A DNA stretch of 36,009 nucleotides. It comes from Actinomycetota bacterium. Lineage in GTDB: Bacteria > Actinomycetota > Thermoleophilia > RBG-16-64-13. Made by a program: the position numbers and the translations under genes. The stretch is from NCBI GenBank assembly GCA_016278725.1, contig JADQBG010000019.1, positions 1 through 36,009 on the forward strand. The letters are read 5' to 3'. How positions within the stretch are numbered: the stretch's first letter is position 1; each line of letters opens with the position of its first letter. Below the pieces are notes generated by a model. It ran no database searches and was not told where the DNA came from. It saw only the letters and a program-made list of their open reading frames with translations. Below, in pieces: positions 22,533 to 30,263 of this stretch.

Positions 22533-22922
22533 TTAGTGCCCCTGGGGAAAGCCATAGGCGGCCTCAAGTCCAACCCGACCATGCGCGACAACCGAGTTGG
22601 GATCACTCTCACCTTTCACGGGTTGCATATAGTACTCATACCGATATGCTCGTCGCATTAGCTCCACCAGCTCCGGGTCGCCAGCCGCCCAAGCAGGGGG
22701 GAGCCACTCGTCCGGGGTGGGGTGACCTCGACAGGTTGAAGCGCCCAGATTTGACAGCTCGACACCCTCCACAAAGACTACCCCAGCAGCCGTCTGATGC
22801 GGATGTGCGCCAGAGTCTTGAGGGCTAAGCGCCGCCAGTCCTAACACAATGGCCACAGCGAAGACCAATAGCGGCCAGACACGAAGTGGCCTATTCCGCC
22901 TATGGGGCCGACAGAGCCACAC
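22533..22922 (-). CDS. Secreted protein with PDxWxPPAW-RRAY motif (short paralogue)
   Basis: A 129-residue protein. I choose GTG 22922 because the downstream VWLCRPHRRNRPLRVW, followed by LLVFAVAIVLGLAAL, then is a normal signal or membrane segment and GGAGAGGAG lies upstream; the frame to 23015 would overlap the previous gene. The mature part contains HPTPDEWLPPAWAAG and ELMRRAYRYEYYM, a short segment that reappears in the N-terminal part of the 362-residue neighbour. Function unknown. Its lower GC and the position between two tRNA scars suggest acquisition by transfer. Confidence 0.65.
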   Translation of the reverse strand: MWLCRPHRRNRPLRVWPLLVFAVAIVLGLAALSPQDSGAHPHQTAAGVVFVEGVELSNLGASTCRGHPTPDEWLPPAWAAGDPELVELMRRAYRYEYYMQPVKGESDPNSVVAHGRVGLEAAYGFPQGH

Positions 22923-22947
22923 CGGGCATCCTACTCCTCTCCAACCG

Positions 22948-24036
22948 TCAATGTAGATAATACCACGCTTGCCAATGTAAGTAGTTATTCGTTCCTTCGG
23001 GGTATACCTGTTCACTCGCTGGATACTTGAGAAATATTTCTTCCCCCGTCTCCATTATACTAGCGAACTCTATCGTGTGGCGTGACCCCCATGACCCTAC
23101 TGTCCAGTAGGACCACGTGGAGTAATTGCTCATCCTTAGCTTTAAGTTATCATGATGACTACCCAATGCAGCTAAACTTCCGTATGGCGGCTCGGCTTCA
23201 TATTGTGTTTCGTACTGGCCTTCCCATCCACTATGGGGATGGTAGCTGTTCCAGCTGGTCGGCCAGTAAAGATTATAGTCCAGAGGTGTAGCGTCCAAAT
23301 AGACGTTCCACTTACCATTAGACTGGTTGCGCGCTATCTTAATATTGTGCCACTGCTGCTGGCTCACGTCTATTGCGGGTCCATGAACCCATTCTACCAG
23401 TCGGCCCGCATGCATAAAGCTCTGTTGTCCCCCAGCACCACCATCGTATATCTTTATCCAATCGCTGGTTCCTCCAGCCGCGTACTTGATGTGCACCAAC
23501 GGCCGGAACCTGAGATTTCCGTTTTCGTACTGCCGCGTGACCTCCATGGCAATACCATCGCCCACGTTAAAATTGTTGTTCAGCATACCGACCCAGAACC
23601 ACTCCCCCTTTTGGTGGCGAGGAGTAACATAAATGTCGCCCTGCACTCCAGTGGAAGTGGTAACGAGTGGATAAACGGCGTTCCCATAAATTGCATCGTC
23701 AGCGTCGTACTCGCCAGACCCGAACTGGCCAGCTTTCCCGTCCCGAAAGAACTTGCCCCTGGCGAACTCGAATAGCTCCTTACCCGCGTCTTGTCTCACA
23801 CCCGGATTGTCGGCGCCGCGCTCGCCCATTTGCCCGATTGCCCATTCATACTGGTACGCCCGTCTCATTTCATCTGGTAGTCCCGGGAGATCGGCTGACC
23901 AGGCGGGGGGCTGCCACTTGTCGGGCGGGGGAGCGGATGCAATTGCCCCCTGAGGGGAGAAGGCGGCAAGAAGCACATATGCTGAAAGCAAGACCAGGAC
24001 GCGGGAGCGCAGACGTCCATACGAGGGCATTGCCAA
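22948..24036 (-). CDS. Large secreted protein with PDxWxPPAW-RRAY motif and LamG-like beta domain
   Basis: A 362-residue protein starting at ATG 24036 with GGAGG 7 bases upstream. A signal peptide (residues about 1-35, VLVLLSAYVLLAAFSPQGA) is followed by PPPDKWQPPAWSAD and DEMRRAYQYEWAIGQ, the motif shared with the next gene. The rest (about residues 95-362) is beta-rich and aromatic-rich: GDIYVTPRHQKGEWFWVGML, GDGIAMEVTRQYENG, HNIKIARNQSNGKWNVYLDA and WSYWTVGSWGSRHTIEFAS. This recalls concanavalin-type/LamG-like carbohydrate-binding or hydrolase domains, but I recognise no specific family. It is AT-richer than its surroundings, consistent with transfer. Its stop lies 25 bp from the start of the short paralogue, so the two probably form an operon. 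Confidence 0.8.
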   Translation of the reverse strand: MAMPSYGRLRSRVLVLLSAYVLLAAFSPQGAIASAPPPDKWQPPAWSADLPGLPDEMRRAYQYEWAIGQMGERGADNPGVRQDAGKELFEFARGKFFRDGKAGQFGSGEYDADDAIYGNAVYPLVTTSTGVQGDIYVTPRHQKGEWFWVGMLNNNFNVGDGIAMEVTRQYENGNLRFRPLVHIKYAAGGTSDWIKIYDGGAGGQQSFMHAGRLVEWVHGPAIDVSQQQWHNIKIARNQSNGKWNVYLDATPLDYNLYWPTSWNSYHPHSGWEGQYETQYEAEPPYGSLAALGSHHDNLKLRMSNYSTWSYWTVGSWGSRHTIEFASIMETGEEIFLKYPASEQVYPEGTNNYLHWQAWYYLH

Positions 24037-24487
24037 CCTCCTGCAATTCAGACTTCTGTCGTGCGGTGGGGATGCCTGACAACAGCTTGCTGCGTTTTAC
24101 ACACATTGTCAAGCAAGGTCACTTTGTCCGCGCCAAGGCGAATGGATAGCCTAGCTGCCCGATTTGGCAGTGTAGTCAACAACTGCCACGGCGATCACAG
24201 TATCACTTGACGCTCGACGCACCGTGAGAGCCAACGCCGATGGAGTGCAACATGCCCTCGCTCAGTCGTCGCTATCCCAATCCGCTCGCTCCGTACGATC
24301 CCGAGGAGTAAGCACTTGCAGGACTCTGATTCGCGAGGCCCCGGCAGGGGGGATACCAAGAGGGCAGGGGCCTGCAGCCATCCGGTAGCCACGGCTAAAA
24401 CGGCTCGCAACGCTACATACCGAAATCCCTGCACAAGCCGGGTATCGGCAAACGACCACGTTCCCGCACGTTGCGACTAAGTAGCCC
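24037..24487. other. 450-bp region without genes, left of the tRNA-Ser fragment
   Basis: Contains the promoter region of the secreted-protein pair; a TTGACA on the minus strand at 24112-24107 is a possible -35 box, but no good -10 is seen. Short reading frames on either strand have no recognisable content. Confidence 0.4.
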
Positions 24488-24545
24488 CTCGAAAACCGTT
24501 GGTCCGGCTTGACCGGGCCCGGGGGTTCGAATCCCCCCCTCTCCG
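24488..24545 (+). other. 3' fragment of a tRNA-Ser(CGA) gene, attachment-site remnant
   Basis: Reads anticodon loop CTCGAAA (anticodon CGA), stem ACCGT, long variable arm TGGTCCGGCTTGACCGGGCC, T-arm GGGGGTTCGAATCCCCC and acceptor 3' strand CCTCTCC with a G discriminator. CCA is not encoded. The 5' half is missing because the bases before the loop do not pair with ACCGT. As with the tRNA-Lys fragment, this is typical of an att site left by integration into the 3' half of a tRNA gene. Confidence 0.85.
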
Positions 24546-24729
24546 CCTTTTGCAGGGGTTTTGTGGGGCCCGCTGGGTCAGCGGGGTCGCCGTTTCGTAG
24601 CCAGAGCTGCAGCCACGGCAAAAACGCTCGGTGCTGCTCAGCACTGGACAGGCGGGTGGCTGAGCCCAGGTGCCTTCAGCGGCACCCCTGGCGACAGCGA
24701 GCTACGTATTCCGCGCGACCCACCACCGC

Positions 24730-25734
24730 TTACGGGCAGTCTTCTCTCTGCCGCGGCTCGGCATTGAGTCGGTTGAGCAGAGCGCTGGCCGCGTCTCGAA
24801 CTTCCCCGTTGAGCTGCCGGAAAGTGTCAAGCGCGTCTTGACCCATCCACCAACGAAAGCCGGCGAGCCTATCCAAGAGTTCCATCAGGAGGGCCCAGTC
24901 CTCGCCGGCGGTGCCATCGAGGCCGACCTCGTCAATCTCGAGCAGCAGTCCGCGTCGAAGCCACGAGATGACACGGGGTAGATCGCCAGAGTTACTACCC
25001 AGGCTATCTGCCCCGGGCCGGGCGTAATGACCGGCGATAGACGCGATAGCAGAGAGGTACCAGAGACCCCTCTTTCCGTCCGGGGACCGCACATCCGATG
25101 TCCACATCAGGCCAGAGGACAAGAAGTCGGAGATCTCCCCAGTCTTTGACACTAATTTCTTGAGATGCTCGTTGGTCTTCTCAAGTTCCTTGGCGACCGT
25201 ACCGAGGTTCTTCTCCCCTATCCAGGTCATCCCACGAAACTGGTCAAGGTTGAGCACAATGGTCTCGTCGTACGAAACAGCCTTCTTCACGTCCCAGTAC
25301 CGCAGATGGACCGTATAGCGAAGCGGGCGATCCTCCTTAAAGTAGTCCATGCTGCTATCGAAGAAGGTGCGGAAGTTAGAGCCCGGAGGAAGAAGACTGA
25401 CACCCTCATTTAGGAATGTGCATCTCTCGATGCTATCGGGACGAGAGGCCTGCAGAGGCGGGTCGAAGCTGAGACGTACGTCGCGCGCGGCCGTCCGTCC
25501 AAAGTTGCGGAGCGTGATATCGAAGAAGAGGGAAGTCACGGCGTTGCGCTCCGCAAAGAGGAGTACATACGGTCGTGATTCCTCGTCCCGGGTGGCTCGC
25601 ATTTCGTCAACGGATTCCCTGGTAGCCGACGCCATCTGCCATGTCTTCCAGACATAGGTGATGAGCGCGATCAGGGTCAGCACCTGAACGAGCGCGAGTA
25701 CGTAATCCACAGCGTCCTTCTGCGCGAGACCCAC
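24730..25734 (-). CDS. Membrane-anchored protein of unknown function, next to the restriction system
   Basis: A 334-residue protein starting at GTG 25734 with GGGAGG upstream. A single N-terminal membrane helix (residues about 9-28, DYVLALVQVLTLIALITYVW) is followed by a short coiled coil (SATRESVDEMRATRDEESRP) and a beta-rich domain (VTSLFFDITLRNFGRTAARD, VRLSFDPPLQ, FNEGVSLLPP-like LNEGVSLLPPGSNFRTFF). The second half is helical, with EKNLGTVAKELEKTNEHLKK. The LRNFGRTAARDVRLSFDPPL segment resembles proteins found in many defence islands, but no function is known. It lies about 107 bp downstream of hsdR on the same strand and may be part of the operon. Confidence 0.7.
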   Translation of the reverse strand: MGLAQKDAVDYVLALVQVLTLIALITYVWKTWQMASATRESVDEMRATRDEESRPYVLLFAERNAVTSLFFDITLRNFGRTAARDVRLSFDPPLQASRPDSIERCTFLNEGVSLLPPGSNFRTFFDSSMDYFKEDRPLRYTVHLRYWDVKKAVSYDETIVLNLDQFRGMTWIGEKNLGTVAKELEKTNEHLKKLVSKTGEISDFLSSGLMWTSDVRSPDGKRGLWYLSAIASIAGHYARPGADSLGSNSGDLPRVISWLRRGLLLEIDEVGLDGTAGEDWALLMELLDRLAGFRWWMGQDALDTFRQLNGEVRDAASALLNRLNAEPRQREDCP

Positions 25735-25841
25735 TCCTAGACCTCCCCCTCGTCTAGCCCTCAGCGTCCTCCCCCCAGTGGGCGCGGACCGCTCGCCGTT
25801 GTCCCCGCCCTAGAGAGGCTCCTGTCGGCCGCCGTGTTGCC

Positions 25842-28800
25842 TTAGCCCACCCCCAGGCCGTAGAACCGCTCGAAGAACAGGCCGAGCTTGGCCAGCACGC
25901 GCTGCTTCTTCTCGCCGTGCCCACCATCCGGTGAGAAGCGGGACACTGGCGGTAGCACCTTTGTGATGGCGGTCCCAGTCGCCTTCACGGCACCATCCCG
26001 AAAGGCCTGATCGAGGAATGCCCGGGTCTCCTCCGGCTTGAGCCCTTCGTCGGCGACGATGGCGTCGAGTTCGGTGTCGCGTTGAACACGAATGAACGCC
26101 CGCCACTCCTCGTCGATCTCGCCCCTCGCTGAGACGGAGTCGACGAACGCCTCGATGAGATCTTTTTTATTCCGCAGGCTCGGGCTCGCGTCGATGGCGC
26201 GACCGATGGAGGCGCGGATCTCCTTGTCCTCGCTGTCGCCGTGGGCCGCGCGATACTTCTCGACCAGCACGAGGATGTAGTCGACGTTTATCTCCACCTG
26301 CTTGATGAGCTCGATCTCGAAGACGAGGTCGTCGTTTATCGACTCCCTGTCGGCATCTGCGACATTCCGGAAAGCGGCCCAGAGATCGAGATAGAGGCTG
26401 CGGTAGTCCTGCCCTTCGCGCTCCGTGAGGAGCTCACTGCCGGCGAAGTCGTCGAAAGAGGTCAGGATGTTCTCGAGCCGGAGGATGGCGCCGAGGAGGG
26501 TGATGAACTCCTTCTGTGACGCTTCTCCCACGATCGGCGTCCCGAGCGGGTAGTCCGTCATAAGTTGGGCGACCTTCTCGGCGTACTCGTCGTAGTACTC
26601 GCCGTAGGGGCGAAGGAGCACGATGCCGCAAGCATCGCGATTGCCGAATAAGGCGATGGCATCGTTAGTCTCCTCTTCCAGGTCTCGGAAGGAGACGATG
26701 TTCCCGTAGGTCTTGACCGAGTTAAGGATGCGGTTCGTGCGCGAGTAGGCCTGGATGAGTCCATGGGTGCGGAGGTTCTTGTCCAGAAACAGGGTGTTCA
26801 AGGTGGTCGCGTCAAAACCCGTGAGGAACATGTTCACGACGATTACGAGGTCGAGCTCGCGCTTCCTCAGGCGTTCCGAGAGGTCTTTGTAGTAGTTCTG
26901 GAACCGGTCAGACGAGGTGTCGAAGCTCGTCCCGAAGAGCGCGTTGTAGTCGGCGATGGCTCCTTCGAGGAAGTCGCGCGAGGACTGATCGAGAGCGTCC
27001 GTCTCGAAACCCTCCTCGTCTAGATAACCGTCCCCCACTTCCTCGTTCACGGCGTAGGAGTAGATGAGCGCCACTTTGAGCCGCCGGTCGGGGATGAGGG
27101 CTTCCTGCTGGCGCTTGAACTCGTGGTAGTAGCGCTTGGCCGCCTCGATGGAGGCGGTGGCGAACAGTGCGTTGAAGCCATGCACCCGCTTGCCCGCATG
27201 CGTGTAGTGCTCGGAGCGCTTGGTCTTCTGGTCGAAGTGCTCGAGGGCATAGCCGACGACCTGTGAGACGCGCTCGGGGGCGAGCAAGGCCTTCTCTGTG
27301 TCGATGGCTGAGACCTGCTTGTCCGCGATACCCCCCGGCAGCCTTATCGTGTTGACATAGTCGATGCGGAAGGGCAGCACGTTCTTGTCGGTGATGGCAT
27401 CGACGATAGTGTAGGTGTGGAGCTTTTCCCCGAAGGCCTGCTCCGTGGTCCTCAGCCGGGGGTCGCCCCCGGTACTGGCGTTCACCGCGAAAATGGGCGT
27501 ACCGGTGAAGCCGAAGAGGTTGTAGCGCTTGAACGCTTTCACGATGGCTGCGTGCATATCGCCGAACTGGGAGCGGTGGCACTCGTCGAAGATGATGACG
27601 ACGTGGCCGTCGTAGATGCTGTGCCCCTTGTTCGCCTGAATGAAGGTCGAGAGCTTCTGGATGGTCGTTATTAGGATGCGTGCGGAAGGGTCCTCCAGCT
27701 GACGCTTTAGGACCGCGGTAGAGGTGTTCGAGTTCGCGGCGCCCTTCTCGAAACGGTCGTACTCGCGCATGGTCTGGTAATCGAGGTCTTTGCGGTCGAC
27801 GACGAAGAGAACCTTGTCCACGCTCGGGAGGCGGCTTGCGAGCCGGGCGGTCTTGAAGCTCGTGAGCGTCTTTCCTGACCCCGTCGTATGCCACACGTAG
27901 CCGCCGGCGGAGATTGTGCCGAGCTTCTTGTAGTTGGTGGAGATTACGATGCGCTCGAGGATGCGTTCGGTCGCGACTATCTGGTATGGGCGCATGACGA
28001 GGAGCATTCGGTCGGCGGTGAGCACACAGTACTTGGTGAGGATGTTGAGGAGCGTGTGCTTCGCGAAGAACGTCTGCGCAAAGGCCGGAAGATCCTGGAT
28101 GGGCCTGTTCTTAGCGTCCGCCCACCAGGAGGTGAACTCGAAGGAGTTAGACGTCTTTCGGGCTCTTCTTGACCCGCCCATCTCCTTCAGGTGCTCGCGG
28201 CGGGTGGTGTTCGAGTAGTACTTGGTGAGCGTGCCGTTCGTAATGACGAAGAGCTGCACGTAGTCAAAGAGGCCCGAGCCCGCCCAGAAGCTGTCTCTCT
28301 GGTAGCGGTCGATCTGGTTGAACGCCTCGCGGATGTCCGCGCCCCGGCGCTTTATCTCGACATGGACCAGCGGGAGACCGTTCACGAGCACGGTCACGTC
28401 ATAGCGGTTCGCGTAGTTCGCGCCACCCTCGCCTTGGGCGACCTCGTACTGGTTGATGACCTGCAGCCGGTTGTTGTGGATGTTCGCCTTGTCGATGAGA
28501 AGGACGTTCTTGGTGGACCCGTCGTCTCGCTTGAGAAGCTGGACGTGGTCCTCCTGGATACGGACGGTCTTCTCGGCGGGGCCTTCGTTGGCGCCGGCGA
28601 TCTTGGTGGCGAAGAAGCGCGCCCACTCAATATCGGAGAACGTGATGCCGTTTAGAGCCTCCAGCTGGACACGCAGGTTCGCTATGAGCTCAGGCTCGCT
28701 CGTCAGGGGCAGGTACTCATAGGCCTGGGACCGCAGTAGCGTGATGAACTCGTGCTCCAGCGCCGCTTCCGACTGGTAGGCTGTCTCCCGGACCGCCTCC

Positions 28801-28862
28801 ACCACGTGCTCGGCAACGACTGTGCTCTCCTGGCTCAGGGCGATGGGGTCGAAGCGCATCAC
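25842..28862 (-). CDS. hsdR: Type I restriction enzyme R subunit (HsdR)
   Basis: A 1006-residue protein, normal length. The N-terminal nuclease part has Asp155 in RYDVTVLV and Glu169-x-Lys171 in VHVEIKRRG, the PD-(D/E)xK site that cuts DNA. The translocase follows: Walker A WHTTGSGKTLTSFK (about 325-338), Walker B IIFDECHRSQFG (about 424-434), FTGTPIF (about 452) and the late motifs DLVIVVNMFLTGFDATTLNT and LIQAYSRTNRIL. HsdR uses ATP to pull DNA through the complex and cuts unmethylated DNA far from the recognition site. It is the last gene of hsdM-hsdS-hsdR, 156 bp after hsdS. No sign of damage. Confidence 0.96.
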   Translation of the reverse strand: MMRFDPIALSQESTVVAEHVVEAVRETAYQSEAALEHEFITLLRSQAYEYLPLTSEPELIANLRVQLEALNGITFSDIEWARFFATKIAGANEGPAEKTVRIQEDHVQLLKRDDGSTKNVLLIDKANIHNNRLQVINQYEVAQGEGGANYANRYDVTVLVNGLPLVHVEIKRRGADIREAFNQIDRYQRDSFWAGSGLFDYVQLFVITNGTLTKYYSNTTRREHLKEMGGSRRARKTSNSFEFTSWWADAKNRPIQDLPAFAQTFFAKHTLLNILTKYCVLTADRMLLVMRPYQIVATERILERIVISTNYKKLGTISAGGYVWHTTGSGKTLTSFKTARLASRLPSVDKVLFVVDRKDLDYQTMREYDRFEKGAANSNTSTAVLKRQLEDPSARILITTIQKLSTFIQANKGHSIYDGHVVIIFDECHRSQFGDMHAAIVKAFKRYNLFGFTGTPIFAVNASTGGDPRLRTTEQAFGEKLHTYTIVDAITDKNVLPFRIDYVNTIRLPGGIADKQVSAIDTEKALLAPERVSQVVGYALEHFDQKTKRSEHYTHAGKRVHGFNALFATASIEAAKRYYHEFKRQQEALIPDRRLKVALIYSYAVNEEVGDGYLDEEGFETDALDQSSRDFLEGAIADYNALFGTSFDTSSDRFQNYYKDLSERLRKRELDLVIVVNMFLTGFDATTLNTLFLDKNLRTHGLIQAYSRTNRILNSVKTYGNIVSFRDLEEETNDAIALFGNRDACGIVLLRPYGEYYDEYAEKVAQLMTDYPLGTPIVGEASQKEFITLLGAILRLENILTSFDDFAGSELLTEREGQDYRSLYLDLWAAFRNVADADRESINDDLVFEIELIKQVEINVDYILVLVEKYRAAHGDSEDKEIRASIGRAIDASPSLRNKKDLIEAFVDSVSARGEIDEEWRAFIRVQRDTELDAIVADEGLKPEETRAFLDQAFRDGAVKATGTAITKVLPPVSRFSPDGGHGEKKQRVLAKLGLFFERFYGLGVG

Positions 28863-29018
28863 TTGCTGCCTCGAGCACTCGCGGGCGCCAGTGAAAACAA
28901 GAACGACAACTTGAACGCCCTCACGTCCCCCATTCCATCCCGGCCGGTCCAGCCGTCGATCTCTTCCGTTCCATGGCCGCCCCGACTCCTTCAGAGAAGA
29001 TCTCGCTGGGCCTCCCCG

Positions 29019-30263
29019 TCATGCGACCTTCTCTGGGAAGGTGAGCAGCCGATCGCGATAGTGCTGGTACTGCTTGCGGCGAGCGGCGAGCTCGGCGGGC
29101 AGGCCAGTGCTGAGGTCGTTCACCAGAGTGTCGAACTTGTCGAGAATGGCGACGATCCGAGCCTGCTCTTCGAGGGATGGGGTGGGGATGGTAATCTTCG
29201 CCAGGTTCTCCCCTGAAAGTCTCTTCACCTTGGCACGCGCCACGTACTTGGATTTCTCCGAATGAAACATCGAAGTCTGCAAGTAGTACGACACAAACTT
29301 GGGATTCATGTCGTGTCGAAACATGAACGTATCGTCGTGGATCGCCACCTGCTCGTCGCCAAGCCACGCCACCGCCTTGCCCACGTCCTCGACGGTCTCG
29401 CCTACGGCTGCGATCACGACGTCTCCTGGCTGCGCATACCGAAGGGTCGCGCCCAGGTCTGGACGAACGTGCGTAGCTATTGAGGATGTGGCGATGCCGT
29501 AGCGCGTGTAGATCTCTCCGTAATGGATGGAGGGAATCCCTCGCTCAACAACGTCATTCTTCGTGAACCGACGTCCCCGGACGAAGTTCCCAACCTCACC
29601 CATCGGTACCCACCGGACCTCTCCCTCGTGAATAGTCAAGAGCGAGTCCCTGTAGTAAGCGTACTGCGCCCGCCGCGCTTCCAGCTCCGCTTCCAGCTCC
29701 GCTTCCAGCTGCGTAAACGTATCCAGAATCCGTACGGTTTCTCGCTGCACCTCAATCGGCGGTATAGGGACTCGGATCTTCGCGAATCTGTTCTTGGAGA
29801 TGTTGAACCGTGTCACTCCGCTCGCGGATGCGGCGATTTGCTTCCGGACCCCAGCGCTCCGAAAAACGTACTTCGAGTATTCAGGCAGCAGGAGGTGGGG
29901 GTCCGTCGGCCGAAGACAGAAGCAGAAGCTGTTCAAATACAAGCGCTGTTGGGGCGGATCGACAAGCACAGAAGACATCCCCACGTCACCCGGGGTCTCT
30001 GATGACCCCGTAAAGAGAATGTCCCCCGAGCGAAGCTCATTCTGCCTTTCGCCAGGATACATGCGCACAAAGTCGCTCTCAGTCTGATCTACGATCAGGT
30101 TCTCGTAGACGCTGCGATACGAGACGTATCTCGCGTTACCGCCTGAGAAGTCTGCCTTAGTCTTTCCGCTCAGCCCGCTGACAAAGGTCCCAATCAGGCC
30201 TAGCGTCTTGAACTCCACCCCCTCCGGACAAAGCTCCCGGATCAGCTCGTCGATTCGGCTCAC
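29019..30263 (-). CDS. hsdS: Type I restriction specificity subunit (HsdS)
   Basis: A 414-residue protein with two target-recognition domains. The first spans about residues 1-175 and ends with KIRVPIPPIEVQRETVRILD; a central conserved helical linker follows (about 175-210, with LEAELEAELEA and YAYYRDSLL); the second spans about 215-375 and ends ITIPTPSLEEQARIVAILDKF, followed by the distal conserved region with YQHYRDRLLTF. Each TRD reads half of a bipartite DNA target; the linker sets the spacer between the halves. The first ATG overlaps the hsdM stop codon (ATGA), so the two are coupled. The target sequence cannot be told. Confidence 0.95.
   Translation of the reverse strand: MSRIDELIRELCPEGVEFKTLGLIGTFVSGLSGKTKADFSGGNARYVSYRSVYENLIVDQTESDFVRMYPGERQNELRSGDILFTGSSETPGDVGMSSVLVDPPQQRLYLNSFCFCLRPTDPHLLLPEYSKYVFRSAGVRKQIAASASGVTRFNISKNRFAKIRVPIPPIEVQRETVRILDTFTQLEAELEAELEARRAQYAYYRDSLLTIHEGEVRWVPMGEVGNFVRGRRFTKNDVVERGIPSIHYGEIYTRYGIATSSIATHVRPDLGATLRYAQPGDVVIAAVGETVEDVGKAVAWLGDEQVAIHDDTFMFRHDMNPKFVSYYLQTSMFHSEKSKYVARAKVKRLSGENLAKITIPTPSLEEQARIVAILDKFDTLVNDLSTGLPAELAARRKQYQHYRDRLLTFPEKVA
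29677..29712 (-). repeat. Three 12-bp tandem repeats in the hsdS central linker
   Basis: GCTTCCAGCTCC (plus strand) at 29677-29688 and 29689-29700, and a third copy with one change at 29701-29712. On the minus strand they encode three Leu-Glu-Ala-Glu units between the two TRDs. In EcoR124-type HsdS proteins, changing the number of such four-residue repeats changes the target spacer. Confidence 0.85.

Noticed and set aside
24262-24621. Minus-strand reading frame with ERGGFEPPGPVKP
   Set aside because: Translation of the tRNA-Ser 3' fragment; no real protein.
26908-27894. 328-codon minus-strand frame inside hsdR
   Set aside because: Another frame within hsdR, Arg- and His-rich, without ribosome-binding site.
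29677-29712. Possible CRISPR-like array in hsdS
   Set aside because: The 12-bp units are directly adjacent, without spacers, and in coding frame; a linker repeat, not a CRISPR.
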